From Clarkia xantiana subsp. parviflora (Eukaryota > Streptophyta > Magnoliopsida > Myrtales > Onagraceae): a stretch of 64,000 nt of DNA. Both the position numbers and the translations under genes were made by a program. Below, one piece after another: positions 1 through 11,900 of the stretch; positions within the stretch are counted from its first letter, which is position 1, and every line of letters begins with the position of its first letter. The DNA lies in the NCBI GenBank assembly GCA_036873135.1, contig JAPTYO010000018.1, forward strand, positions 2,914,001 to 2,978,000. Direction: 5' to 3'. Under the pieces are notes generated by a model, which saw only the letters and a list, made by a program, of their open reading frames with translations, had not been told where the DNA came from and did not search any database.

Positions 1-469
1 TAAACGACTACAATCAAAAAAGCGCTCTCGGAACATCAATGGCAGGTATTAAGTGAAAGGGCCAAAACCACCCTCCAAACGGTTACAAATACTCCCACAT
101 CGAGGCGGGAAATAAAGAGGGTCTCAGCCACCCATTAATTGGCTACCAAATAAAGAGTGATTCCGTTAGGTTGAAAACCCGAAAGGGCAGCCTAGGCAAA
201 ATTAGGAAATGAGGGGCATGATAGCAAATTCAGAAATTGCAATCATGGCAAAAGGAGAGAAAATAAAAACCCGATGGAATAAAAACCCCAAGGACCAATC
301 CATGCAAAAATCAGGAAAACCGAGGGGCACGGTCTAAAATTTTGACCGTGGCAAAAGGAGAGAATATGAGAGATTAAAAAAATTTAAAAAAAAAAGATCC
401 CGCTAAGTTGTCGCGCCATGCGCAATTTAGGCAAAAATTAGGGACATGCATTCAAGTCGTCAAGCCACT

Positions 470-1365
470 CGAGGCCCTTATCCGACATATGTCACTAGAG
501 GCTCTTCTCCGACAGACGCCACTAAAGGCTCTTCTCCAACGGACGCTGCTAGAGGCTCTTCTCCAAACGGACGCCACTAGAGGCATTTCTCCAACGGACG
601 CCGCTAGAGGCTCTTCTCCAAACGGACGCCACTAGAGGCATTTCTCCGACACACGCCACTAGAGGCTGTTCTCCATCGGACGCCACTAGAGGCATTTCTG
701 AGACATATGAGGCTTTACTTTCTGCACCGCCACTAGAGGCTTTTCCTTGTCGCACGCCACTGGAGGCATCGTCGATCGAGGTTTTTACTTAACTGTACGC
801 CACTGGAGGCTTTTCCTTGTCGCATGCCACTGGAGGCATCGTCGATCGAGGTTTTTCTTTTCTGCACGCCACTGGAGGCTTTAATTTTCCGCACGCCACT
901 GGAGGCTTTACTTTTCCGCACGCCACTGGAGGCTTTACTTTTCCGCACGCCACTGGGGGCTTTACTTTTCTGCACGCCACTGGAGGCTTTACTTTCCCGC
1001 ACGCCACTGGAGGCTTTACTTTTCCGCACGCCACTGGAGGCTTTACTTTTCTGCACGCCACTGGAGGCTTTACTTTCCCGCACGCCACTGGAGGCTTTAC
1101 TTTTCCGCACGCCACTGGAGGCTTTACTTTCCCGCACTCCCCTGGAGGCTTTACTTTCCTGCACGCCACTGGAGGCTTTACTTTTCCGCACGCCACCGGA
1201 GGCTTTACTTTCCCGCACGCCACTGGCTTTACTTTTCTGCACGCCACTGGAGGCTTTACTTTCCACACTGCCACTGGAGGTTCTTTACTTTTCCGCATCG
1301 CCACTGGAGGCTCTTTACTTTTCCGCACCGCCACTGGAGGCTTTACTTTCTACATCGCTAATGGA
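470..1365. repeat. 27-bp minisatellite array, about 30 units
   Basis: Tandem units of 27-28 bp built on CGCCACTRGAGG plus a pyrimidine-rich half. Up to about 720 the units carry CTTCTCCAACGGA; from about 790 they carry CTTTACTTTTCCGCA and are very uniform. Between them (731-865) a higher-order pair of about 69 bp repeats twice and includes GCATCGTCGATCGAGG. Several open reading frames cross the array only because 27 is a multiple of three. The array lies just upstream of the polypurine tract of an LTR element, a place where Tat/Ogre-type plant elements are known to carry tandem repeats. Confidence 0.9.
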
Positions 1366-1540
1366 GGCACTGTCAACAGGCGTCCCGCCGACAGAAGTTT
1401 TATAGTTTCCGCACCAGAATAAGCGTATGAGCCACCTTGAAGACTTTGAAGAATTGGGAGAGAATATACTTTCTGGTCAAAATCAGTGTTTCTTCGTCTT
1501 TGGACAAACCCCTTCGAACACGTTCTACGGGAGTCCGTCC

Positions 1541-1554
1541 AAAGAAGGGCAAAC
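1541..1554 (+). other. polypurine tract before 3' LTR
   Basis: Purine-rich AAAGAAGGGCAAAC sits immediately before the TG that opens the LTR at 1555. This is the expected plus-strand priming site. Confidence 0.6.
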
Positions 1555-2161
1555 TGTAAACACTCTATTTTGACCCGGACGTAACGACGTTACGCATGAT
1601 ACGTCAAATTCCGGACGCGTCAAGCCACAAAGTCTCCAAAAATGTTTAAGGGCACATTAGGGAAATTATTATAAAATGTATTTTTAAAAATATATTTATA
1701 ATAATTAGTTTTTTTTTAAAAAAAAAATTATTTGTAAGATATTTATCTCCAAATATTATTTTTTATTCAAAAAATAATTATCTGTAAAGATAAATATCCT
1801 TAGGAATATTCTCTAGAATAATTATTTGTTAGCAATTTTTTATTTAAATTTTATCTGTAATCTAGACTAGGTTTTTAGTATAAATAAGGGTCTAGGTTTA
1901 CATTGTAAAGACACAGAAAACACATCAGAAAATAATAGACTACTTTTCTTGGGATTCGTGCGAATTTTGTCCATTTTTGCTTTATTTCAAAAAAAAAAAC
2001 TTTTTTTCTTTTTTTTTCTCTCTCCTCTCTTTCTCTCCCATCTCTCTCTTCTCTCTCTCACGCCGGCCACAGCAGCCACCGCCGGCCACTGCCCGCCCCA
2101 GTCGCAGCCACTCTGTACACCGCCCCGGCCACGACCTCCCCGCCGCTGCTGTTCTTTTCTG

Positions 2162-2280
2162 TTTTTTTTATATATATTATTATTATTATTATTATTATTA
2201 TTTTCTGATATTATTATTATTATTACTATTATTATTTTCTCTATTTATATTATTATTGTTATTATCATTATATAATGTTA
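2162..2280. repeat. ATT/TTA microsatellite
   Basis: Long imperfect run of TAT/ATT triplets following a T-rich tract inside the LTR. Reading frames through it code only for isoleucine/leucine/tyrosine runs and are not genes. Confidence 0.85.
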
Positions 2281-2335
2281 GTTAAATAGTAAAAATAAAA
2301 ATTGAGTTAGATAGTATGTTTTATAAATATATATA

Positions 2336-2567
2336 TAATATGTAATCACTAAATTGTACCATGATTTCAAGCAAGTTTAATTTAGTTTTAATTAGATTTT
2401 TCCAATTAGGAGTTTTAGATGCTTAATAGGTTTTTAGACATAGATTTGTCGTTAATAATAGGTGTATAATATGTAATCACTAAACTGTATCATGATTTCA
2501 AGCATGTTTAGTTTAGTTTTGATTAGATTTTTCCAATTAGGAGTTTTAGATGCTTAATAAGTCTTTA
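2336..2567. repeat. 130-bp tandem duplication inside the LTR
   Basis: A block beginning ATAATATGTAATCACTAAA at 2336 recurs at 2466 with a few substitutions (for example TTGTACC against CTGTATC). The unit is about 130 bp with two copies. Confidence 0.8.
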
Positions 2568-2880
2568 GATGCGAATGAAAATTAGTTTAATTTTGATATC
2601 ATTAGGTTAACTCAACGTAACGCATGTTTAAATTTTGAAATTGGCAAGTTAAGTGAATTAAGTACCGAAAGGGCGTAATTAAAAATTATATTTTTGATTC
2701 GTAATAGAACCCCCAAACTCGAATTTTTGATCGTAGACCAATGTTATACCTAGGTGTTTAATTCGTTATTTGCTTAGGTAATTTAAGATTCTAGTTAGCC
2801 TAATAATTAACTAGTGGGACTCTTTAAAAATTGCACGTTTTCAAAACATAATTCGCCGTATGTTAGATTTAGGTCTGACA

Positions 2881-4258
2881 GCTGGGTTCCCAGGCGAATA
2901 ACTCTTTGTACTTTCTGAGGAGAGACGTTACCCTCCTCGCCTGTTCCGGGTTTAAAGCGGCCCCGATTTTTACTTTCCTTTCCGTTCCCTCCAAGACGAC
3001 CTCTACCAACTCCTCCATAGGGGCCAGTCGTCCACTCTCTTCTCACGGATCTTCTTCCGTGACTATAGAGAGAGTTTCTCTTTGATTTGATCTTTTGAGG
3101 AGGTCGACATAACATTGTCGAGATATCTCCTGATCGCCCCATACTTCTCCTAACCTGTGGTGAGTCGGGAACCTCATGACTTTTTGGAAAGTCGATGGTA
3201 CGATGTAGTTGGGGTTGAGGGTGGTTCTCCCCAGTATCACATTGTAAGCACCAATTTGGTTGACTACTAGAAAATGAACCTGCAAATGGAGCGTTTTCCA
3301 CCCTTGACCTAAAATCATGGGGAGCTGGATTGCTCCTAGAGGGTAAGTCGTCCTTCCCGCCAGTCCCACTAAAGGAGAAGTCATCTCTTTCAAGTCTTCC
3401 TTCTTGTATCCCATACCAGTGAGAACTTTGAGAGTGATCACGTCGGTGGAACTTCCTCCATCTACAACTACTCTTTTAATATCTGAATTATTTATTCGAG
3501 CAGTTATTACCAGGGCATCCTTGTGGAATGGCAAGACCTCTGAAAGATCTTCTGTCGAAAAGGTGATCGCCATTGGCTCTATGTCTCTTGCCCTTTTCGA
3601 GGAGAGCTTTGGCGAGATGCACTGGGCGACGTATTGATCCCTGGCCGAGCTTATTTCTCCCCCAGCCGCGAATCCTCCTGATAAAATGTTGATGTCGTTT
3701 CCCGGGGGCGTTCTCCATCTCCTCGACTCGTGTGCTCGATGTCGATGATGGCGTTGGATTTCCTCTTGCATAAATTCCAACTCTCTTCTTGCGATGAGGC
3801 AATCCTCAGTGCTATGCCCCTCCTCTTGGTGATGTTCACAATAAGGCAAAGAACGGTTTTCTCCTGCTTCTTGAAGCCTTTCCAATCTTTGTTGCGTCCG
3901 ACGATACTCTCTCGTCGATACCCCCAGCATTGACGAGCCTTCTCCTCGTCGCCGCCGGGCTTCTGGTGGTATACTGCAAGCTGCTCGACTTTGTTCCACC
4001 TCTACGTGGAGATTTATTCGTTCCATCAGTTCTTCTAAACTTCCCAGAGGTTCGGTATACTGGGTGATGGCTAAAGTGTGGGACTGGGGTCCCAGACCTC
4101 TGAAGAATATTCGAATGGCCTCTCTTTCAGTACACTCGCCTCCGGTGTAGCCTGCTTCGAATCATCTGGAATAACTTTCTAGAGTCTCATTTGACCCTTG
4201 AAATATCCCTTCCGCGAGGCGTCGCAGATCTTGCCTGATTCGACTTCTGGGTAGGGCC
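2881..4258 (-). pseudogene. Ty3/gypsy gag-protease remnant, truncated before reverse transcriptase
   Basis: Read on the minus strand from 4258. The first residues (MALPRSR...) join the leader directly to the middle of a gag domain (EGIFQGSNETLESYS), so the gag N-terminus has been lost by internal deletion; a stop interrupts near 4160. There follows a zinc knuckle of unusual C-X2-H-X4-H-X4-C form (CEHHQEEGHSTEDC) and an aspartic protease with VDGGSSTD and ILGRTTLNP. After a TGA near 3050 the same frame continues through the protease-RT linker (PMEELVEVVLEG, ending FAWEPS) and is cut at 2881 by the inserted LTR. Reverse transcriptase and integrase are absent here. The protease motif has Gly after the catalytic Asp, as in the other copies in this window. 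Confidence 0.8.
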
Positions 4259-4270
4259 ATGACTTTTTGA

Positions 4271-4295
4271 CCTGTTTCCCACAGACGGCACCAAA
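4271..4295 (-). other. tRNA primer-binding site of the minus-strand gypsy element
   Basis: On the minus strand TTTGGTGCCGTCTGTGGGAA follows the LTR end directly. The same TGGCGCCGTCTGT core is used by the other gypsy elements here (32351-32372, 36273-36292, 37960-37990). I do not assign the primer tRNA. Confidence 0.7.
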
Positions 4296-5079
4296 TGTTG
4301 GGATCAAAATGACGTTGCCTCAAACTTCACGGAATGGACTTCTAGGCTTCGCCTTGGACGTAGCTCTCTCGAGGACTTGATTTCCTCTGGGAGACTTTTA
4401 AGGTCGAGCACCTAAAAAGGGGTGGGGATGGCCCCTGATTCCACTCCAAAGCTTAAGTTAGTAATGTATTTGAAAGTGTGATTGGTTGCCTAGGGGCGGC
4501 AATCAGCCCTTTGTGATTGGCTGATAGAAGCGGTTGTCAGTCAACTGGTGACAAGCAGGTCGCCACCTCATGTTTACTTCGAATGAAGGTTTTCCTTTTA
4601 AGCAGGTGACAAGCAGGTCGCCACCTGTCTTTACTTCGAGGGAAGGTTTTCCCTTGGAGACGGTGGGAAGCAGGTCGCCACCTGTCTTTACTTCGAGGGA
4701 AGGTTTTCCCTTGGAGACGGTGGGAAGCAGGTCGCCACCTGTCTTTATTTCGAGGGAAGGTTTTCCCTTGGAGACGGTGGGAAGCAGGTCGCCACCTGTC
4801 TTTAGTTCGAGGGAAGGTTTTCCCTTGGAGACGGTGGGAAATAGGTCACCACCTGTCCTCTGGAAGATTCCCTAAGTCTCCATAGTCGACCAGTCATTCT
4901 TTTGAAGTCGACTTCTTCATGATTGGTAGTCGACATTTTATCTCCAAATGGTTGGAATAAATAAGAAAGGTCGTCGACTTCTTCTCCTCGCCCTAAAAGC
5001 GTACTCGACCTATCACCTGTAGGAAATCACCATAGACTAAGAACGTACATACATAGTCGGGTTTACTTATAACCCAACA
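4296..5079 (-). mobile_element. 5' LTR of the minus-strand gypsy element
   Basis: 784 bp with TGTTG...CAACA ends when read on either strand. On the minus strand it begins TGTTGGGTTATAAG at 5079 and ends GATCCCAACA at 4296, next to the primer site. It carries a 57-bp tandem array. Its size and 3' end match the plus-strand LTR at 35486-36272 (787 bp; ends TTTTGATCCCAACA), so both belong to one family. Confidence 0.8.
4555..4863. repeat. 57-bp tandem repeat inside the LTR
   Basis: Units begin at about 4555, 4613, 4670, 4727 and 4784, with a partial at 4841. Each holds GCAGGTCGCCACCTGT and GAGGGAAGGTTTTCCCTTGG; the latter is an inverted repeat. The related LTR at 35486-36272 has only degenerate copies of the same words (GACCTGCTCGCC). 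Confidence 0.9.
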
Positions 5080-7805
5080 ACAGCGACGGCGACCATCTCG
5101 GCGAGGATGTGCCTCCTCTCACCTTGAACATCTCACCGACGATTCGCATCCCAGAAGCTCTCCTCCGCACGACAATCAGACGGGTTGTGGCGTCGGTGAT
5201 TGGGTTTCGTTCGACCAGATCGAGTCATGTCGAATCAATCGATGTTGCTATCTTCAGTGAACTGTGTCTCATTGGCGATTAATCAATCCAAAACTGCAAA
5301 TTAAAAGAAAAGAATGAGATGATTGTTCACCTGTTAGAACACGTGAGGAGTGTAGAAGAAAACTGTGGAAAGAAGAAAAGGTATGAAGTTTCACCTGCTG
5401 AAACATAATTATTAAATACTGCCGTGGTACTTTTATTAGGGTATGGTTATTTTTATTTATTATTGATAATTAATTTTTACTGTCTGAACCAGAGACTAGA
5501 CCGGTAAACCAGTAACCGGTTCTGATACTAAGGATAAAACTGACGTGGCAAACTCTCGTGTTGAGGTGGCAACACGAAACTGGCCCTTTTAACATGACGT
5601 GGTAGCACGGAATGACCATCTCACTCTATCTTTTCTTGCTTTATTAATATAATAGATAGATTCCAAGTGTGATTAGATTTTTTTTTTTTTTTTGCCAATA
5701 AGTGTGATTAGAGTTTAGACTGGCCAAAAGCCACATTGAATCAAATAATTAAACTATTCTTAGTTCAATGTGATATAATAAATGTACATCCATTAGAAAA
5801 AGATTCTCTAGATATGTAGGAAGTATGGGAAGATGGAAAAGTCTTTATAATTAATTTAATAAGTTATATGATTTGAAAAGAAAGTATTATTTTTTTTTTG
5901 GCCGGGTAAAGAAAGTATATTATATTGTATGGTTGGATGCCATTTGAAATGTATAACCTAATTAAGTTTTTCGTATGAAATTTATTGTGAAATTAAGAGA
6001 AAGAATGTTTGTCTAGTGCAAATATAAAATATTGTCGTGCGTCAATTCCATTTTTTATTAAAATTTCACAATAATTTTCACATTTTGTAGCACAACTCAT
6101 ATTAGATATATGTATATTGGTCCTATGGGTCAGATTCTAAATAATTTTAACTCGTACTAATTAGTTCATAAAATTTAAAATTATTAAATGTAAATATTTT
6201 TATAATATCAAACTTAAATCATGTTTAAACACAAAAGGGGGCCTTAAGCACTACTTGCTTATGAAAGGATTTCTAGTACCTCTAATTAATGGAGGAATGT
6301 TGTACCACTATATTGTATTATATATATAGTTCTACATATATGATCTTAAAAAAGAAAACGTTTTCATCTGCTAGAGCAACAACATTAGGTATGTGCTGTC
6401 GTTCATATCTTCATATCTGTTTTAATGAATTAATTAATTATTGTGTGACCATGGTAAGTAAGTAGTAGTTTAATTAGTATTTGTTATTGGAGATTCTATT
6501 ATTATATTAAAAATTTCTTTTTGTACACCACTCCCATTAAAAATAATAATACTCCATATATTATATGCAAATTTATATTTCTCATTAACTTAAAATCTAA
6601 ATATTACTTTCTATATAAAATTAAATATAATTTTGTCATTCATATTTCAGTGTGAGGAGCTGCAATTATCGTTAACGTTCAAATCTAGTCATCCACACCA
6701 GATTGTTTGTGCTGCTGCCCGCTTTCAGCCACTCTACACCTTCAGCTATTGCCTTCCACAATCACCTTTTTCTTTCAGGTAATTTCGTCATATAATTTTC
6801 TAATCGATTTAAGTAATGTTTCCATTAAAAATATGAAAGTCTAAATCATGTTTATACAATTTGATTTGATACTTGAAATACGGTTATCTCTACAACACGG
6901 TTCTGAGCAGCGATTATAGAGGAATCAAGTGGTCTATTTCGATTTTTTATAAAAGAATCGATACGAATGCACCAATTTTTATCATAAATAATTGAAAACG
7001 AATTCGCGATTTTATTAGAGAAAATCAACATAAGTATGCCGATTTTTTTTTTTTTAATCTACAATAGCATGTGATTGTTTCTAAAAAAAATCAACGAGTT
7101 TCTATTAATAATGGTAGATTCGTAATAACGTATGAAATGTTATTATCTTTTAACGATAATAATTTACAAAAAGTAATCTGTAGTCTATTTTTTTTAATAT
7201 ATTTTTCGGATCATTCTCTTAGTTTTCAGTATTGCCATAAAATATTCACGTTAAACTAATAATTCCCACAGCCAATATATATATATATTATTCACTAGTA
7301 TAAACCAGTTTCAAAGGCCTAATAAATAGTTAATCCTTTAAAATATTGGAACACTAATATATACAATTTTTTAATGGTACATCTCAGCAAATATATTTTA
7401 TTGGAACCGATAATATATATATATATATTATATACCTTAAAATAATGCACATGAATGATACCAATATTTGCTGACAGCTAGAAATTATTATTGTATTCAA
7501 GTTAGACTTTTTAATTGTTGGCGAGACATCATTCATTGCTCTGATCATTAATAAGTATATAAATATATTACTAAATTTCGAAATGATTTAAATAGTATTT
7601 TATATTATTAGTATTATATATATAAAACAATAAAAAATAAAAAAAATATTTTTAATCCTCGTGTACAATAAGCTCTCACTTGGTGGCAAGCAAGGTTCGG
7701 GACCCACTTCAATTGACTATGAAGAGGTCCCACTTTTAAATTCTGATCCATCATTAAAAAACCTTTAGCAAGAGTTATAAACAAAATCTCATAAATAATG
7801 TAATA
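5080..7805. other. AT-rich DNA without a recognisable gene
   Basis: Bases 5085-5270 are more GC-rich and might be a fragment of a former exon on the minus strand, but no domain is visible. Bases 6650-6778 look like an untranslated exon ending at a splice-donor-like CAG/GTAATT. The rest is AT-rich with poly-T runs (about 5678, 7047) and TA microsatellites (about 7275, 7415). Short open frames here have no supporting features. Confidence 0.6.
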
Positions 7806-8423
7806 TGTGTTGGGACCGGACTTCGCGGGGCGTGTCGTGCTGGAAATCTTGTTAAGTATTCACGTCGGGTTGTTGGGACTTCGCGTTTGTCTCGTAAGCG
7901 CTCTTCCCAAGTCCTGCACAGAGGGCCATATCGGCACCACGAGGGAGCGGTACGCGATAAACCCTCTCCAAATCTCAAATTAGGAATCTTAGAAAGAGAA
8001 TGCTAGTAAGAAGGCAAAGCTCCCAAGCCAAGATAAGTTATGAAATGGTTGACCTAGTATCCTATATACAGGGAAGCCTAGGACCTAAACAGGTTTTGAA
8101 TGATCCGATCACGGTTTAGTAGAAAAACGTGAACCGGGCGTGGACACGAGTAAAATTGGCAACGGGAGGGCTCGCGTGTAGTGTAGGTAAACGGGATACG
8201 AGCATCCCGAAACGGCGGTCCGAACCTCCGGAATGCGTAGACAATCCGGACACCTTCGGATTGTCCTTAGACAATCCTGACGGGTTTTATGGTCCAAACA
8301 CCCGTACGCCACGCGTTCAGACCATTTTAACCCGCGAGTTGGTGTTTCGAATCCGTTCGTGATTTTTAGCGTGTTAACGAAGCCCGAATGTAAAACGAAC
8401 CCGAATCGGGCGGATATCCATCA
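7806..8423 (-). mobile_element. 3' LTR of an old minus-strand gypsy element
   Basis: 618 bp. The right end has GGATATCCATCA followed by TTTGCCCCCGAGTCAA, matching the LTR end plus polypurine tract of the elements at 22575 and 54733. The left end starts TGTGTTGGGACC. The interior diverges strongly from those copies, so this is an older subfamily. A local inverted pair, ACAATCCGGACACCTTCGGATTGT, lies near 8240. The bases left of 7806 (TAATA) do not match those right of the LTR at 39494 (GTAGA). Confidence 0.6.
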
Positions 8424-8441
8424 TTTGCCCCCGAGTCAAGT
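8424..8441 (-). other. polypurine tract of the old gypsy element
   Basis: Minus-strand CTTGACTCGGGGGCAAA directly abuts the LTR start TGATGGATATCC. The same motif lies at 23449-23465 and 55512-55528. Confidence 0.6.
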
Positions 8442-8940
8442 AATGCCTTAACCCTTTCTTGACTCTATTTTTTGATAGGATAAACGTCCGATTTAGGTTC
8501 GGGAGTTACCTCGCGATGGACTTACTGTTCGTTAGCGCGTGGCCTTTGTCGCCGTGTTCTCCTCCTTAATTTTGACGAAGGGAATCGTGATTGCTGACAT
8601 GGTTAGTGCAGCGATTATATATATATAACAAATATATACATAACAATGTATATGTATGTACATGACATAGGCGTAAATACTAGCATGTATGTAAACGCAA
8701 AGTTCGTATAGATGTGACGTACGCGCAACACGTGATTTCGTGAAATTAATGATGCAATCATGAAAATAGATATGCCATGATATGTGTATGAGCATGAATT
8801 TAATTAAGCCATGGAAAAATGTATACACCGTGTATATGTAAACATACGAGTGTGTGTAAGGATGTGTGAGTATGTATAGGTGTTAACAACTCATACAAAT
8901 GAGTTAGAAAAAGTTAAGGGAAGGTGAAATCTTTCCCCTA

Positions 8941-8956
8941 CCTTATATAAGGGGGT
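8941..8956 (+). promoter_or_regulatory. TATA-box candidate for the antisense gene
   Basis: CTTATATAAGGGGG lies just upstream of the leader of the plus-strand gene within the old gypsy element. This is inferred from position and motif only. Confidence 0.4.
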
Positions 8957-11900
8957 GTGTATGTATGCATCTTCATAATTAGTCACCATCTCCAGCGGCA
9001 CCAGAAACGGCAGCGACAGCGGCGGTGGACGGCGGCGCGGCGGCGGACGGCGGCTGCGGGTGAAGAAACGGCGGCTGCACCTTTTTTGGAGGTGGCGACG
9101 ACAAATTTTGCAACAATCGAACCTCCCGAGTTGATTAGGGACTATTTCCAGGTATGGTGGTGTCTTTGATCACCTCAATTTGGCTAATCTTTGGCTTGGA
9201 TGAAACTAGAATTTTCATGCCCACTAAGTGTTTGATGAAATACCTAACACATGTCAACATAGTGTAAAATGCAAGAAAAATGACTAAGTGTTTAGGCATG
9301 TTATATGCATAGCAGAGAGTGTTACTCCCCTTGTTGATTGCGTGCATTGGCCAACCGAGCCCTTGTCGTTTTTGAGTCGCATACTTAGCCATTTTTTGCT
9401 CGAAATTGTTGATCGGCGGAATCCATGTAGTGATTCGAATGGTGTTGAACCTTGCATGTACATAATTGTTAACACCATAGTGTTTGTTGTTATGGATGTA
9501 CCTTGTATTCCACTCTACCATGTGTGTTGGATGACATAGGCATGAATTAGTATGCGCGTTCGAGTAGACGCGCACGTACGGGTAGGTGTGCGCGGACACA
9601 TGTCAGTGTGCGTACACTTAAATATGTGTAAGTAGACACAAGTAGGTACGCGTAGGCTCAAGTATGTGCGCATAGGCACAAGTAGATTGTACAAGTGTCG
9701 GGACGAGGCCCTTACTAACATAGAGTTGCCCCCGTATAGAGGATGTTCGCTATGTATTAGTTATACACTTATAAACCCATGTATGTAGAATTGCCCCCGT
9801 GTCGGGGATGTTTTCCGCATAGTCGTCAGTGATGTGATTGTTACACACGCACTTGTTGAGTAGATTGTTGTTTTGTTATTGCAGGGTCTGCAACTCAAGT
9901 GTCACGAGATAGTTTGCTGAGTAAGCATATCCTTGCTGGCGCGTCTCTCATTAGGACTACCTTCGCGGTTTGCCGGATATTCAAAAATGAGTAAGTTTTT
10001 TATACCCACTCCTGGTGTTAGATACTGTTCAGGCTCCGAAACCGATTCTGAGTCGGGCTCTTTGACATCTGCTGATTTCGGATCTGTGGATGGTGAGGAC
10101 TCCTCTCCTGAGTTAGAGTTTAGTTCGGGATCAAAGGATATGTCCCAAACCTTTTTTGGCAATAAACTGCAACGCAAGGATTAACAGGAGTTATGTGGAG
10201 GAGTCGGGACTTTTTCCTCTCGTGGATGTGGTCTTTCCATTTGACATACTTCCCAAGGCCTTTGAGAGTGAGCCTACCATGCTCACCACTGAGATGACGG
10301 CGGTGTACACCGCTCAGATACTGGAAGGGTTGTGCTTCCCCTACTGTCGTGACTTGGTCAGGTTATGTCGGTATTATCAGATTTCTCCACTTGACCTTGC
10401 GCCTTCCGGCATACGGAATTGGGTTTGCTTGCGTGTGTTATGTCATCAACAGTCGTGGCGTTATTCGACTTTGCTTTTCCGATGCTTCTTCCGTCTCCAG
10501 CGCCAGGATGTAACCGAGTTATCTTCCCTATCTATTCGCCGGCCTTTGATGAAAGAGCGGGGCTTTGCGAGTCTCAAGTTAGGAGAGGTCAAGTGGGATT
10601 CTACACTTCGCTTTGTGATGATTGCTGACCGCTCGGGGAGTCACTAGAAGAAACATTAATTCTTCGCTTATGATATTGGAGTGACTTGGCCAGTCACTCA
10701 TGTTGTGAGACTGATCCCGTGTCTTCGTATGCCGAGTTTTCCGAGTCGGATAAAGCAACCATGAAGATGATATATCGGGCTCACAACGCGCGCGTCTATT
10801 GCGCCTTATCTTGTGTGACGGAGCAGGAATTGCGCAAAGCCCGGATTTGCGTAACTCCTTCGGGGGGATGAGGGGGGGGGGGGGGTCCTTTGGTATGTTA
10901 TGAATCTTTTGTAACTCTTATTATGCTGTGATGTAGGTTGGTTTCATGGAAAAAACTTGCGCTTGCAGGGGAGTGCTCCGGGGAGCACTGTTGCTCCCAA
11001 ACGAGGTTCTTCAGCTACTGTCCCTGACGTTCTTCGAACCATGAAACTCGGGCGCGGGAAAGGGATTATGCGTAAGTCACCTTCTTGTATATCTATTCTA
11101 TCTTGTCCGTGTTGAGTGTTGTTATTCTTTAACCTTTTTTTTTTTGCTTGTAGGCCACTCTGCCAACGTGACAGATCGCGTTGTGACTGTCGCTGACACT
11201 CCGCCTCATCCGCTGGCGAAGAGGGTCGATCCTGAGGTACGTCCCTCGAGTGCTCCTAAGCGAAGTTCACCAGGAGCGGGCCACCGAAGACTCCATCTCG
11301 TGATAAAGGGAAGGGTTTTGGGATTCATGCTCGCGCACCTGCCCCTTCTGCTCCCCGGTCGAGGGACCGGACCTTGGAGGAGGTGACGCCTCCCGAAGGT
11401 GTGTAACATACTTTTACTCTTCCACTATACTTGTGTTATTTTCCTTTTCTTGCTTATATATGTGCGTGTTTGTAGTTGTTGTTACACCACCTTCTGCACT
11501 TGTGCGCGCGGACGTCATTCGTCCTGTTGGGGATGTTATTATTAGAGAGGAGTGGGCTCCTTTTTGTGCTAGGGAGCTCTGGTTTGCTAAGGAGGCCAGC
11601 TTAAGTACTCCCGAAGTGGGAACGCGTGTTCTTCAGCGTATTGTTCCTCCTAGTGATTGGAGGGTTCGTCCCAGCGAGCCTGAGAACGTCTGCTCATATG
11701 TTGAGGGTATGATCACGCGCTTTGCGCAGGTGAGTATTCATCCTTACTCTTTTATAGCTTGTATGCGTATCTTCCTTGTTGTTACAACTTACTTGTTGTT
11801 GGATGTTGTATTTTGCTATAGGTTGTTGCTGATATGATAAACCTTTCTTCCCTCGTGGTTAAACTTTCTGAGGAGAAGAAGGCTTTTCAATTGAAGTGCG

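Larger units (their letters stand above)
1..1554 (+). mobile_element. 3' internal region of a truncated LTR retrotransposon
   Basis: Non-coding interior upstream of the 3' LTR at 1555. Bases 1-420 contain no protein I recognise; a short phrase (GAGGGGCA ... TGGCAAAAGGAGAGAA) occurs twice near 210-265 and 320-365. The centre is a minisatellite (470-1365). The stretch ends in a purine-rich tract at 1541-1554 directly before TGTAAACAC, which is how a plus-strand LTR element ends. The 5' part and any coding region lie left of the window. Open frames inside the minisatellite are repeat artefacts. Confidence 0.6.
1555..2880 (+). mobile_element. 3' LTR of a plus-strand retrotransposon
   Basis: Starts TGTAAACACTC after a polypurine tract and ends GGTCTGACA. 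The right end at 2880 is placed where the minus-strand gag-protease frame of the flanking element stops abruptly, so TG...CA termini agree with an insertion there. It contains a TATA box (TATAAATA, 1879-1886), a long pyrimidine tract (about 1982-2060), an ATT-type microsatellite and a 130-bp internal duplication. The partner LTR is outside the window, so the pair and the target duplication cannot be checked. Confidence 0.6.

Noticed and set aside
470..1365. CRISPR-like look of regular repeats
   Set aside because: Units are contiguous without unique spacers, and the setting is a plant retrotransposon.
733..1422. Several open frames of 177-201 codons over the minisatellite
   Set aside because: All are products of a 27-bp period that stays in frame in every register; composition is repetitive (SKASSGVR, HATGGFTF) and no start context or domain supports a protein.
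1949..2285. Open frames rich in Phe/Leu/Ile at the LTR
   Set aside because: Encoded by pyrimidine tract and ATT microsatellite; not membrane proteins.
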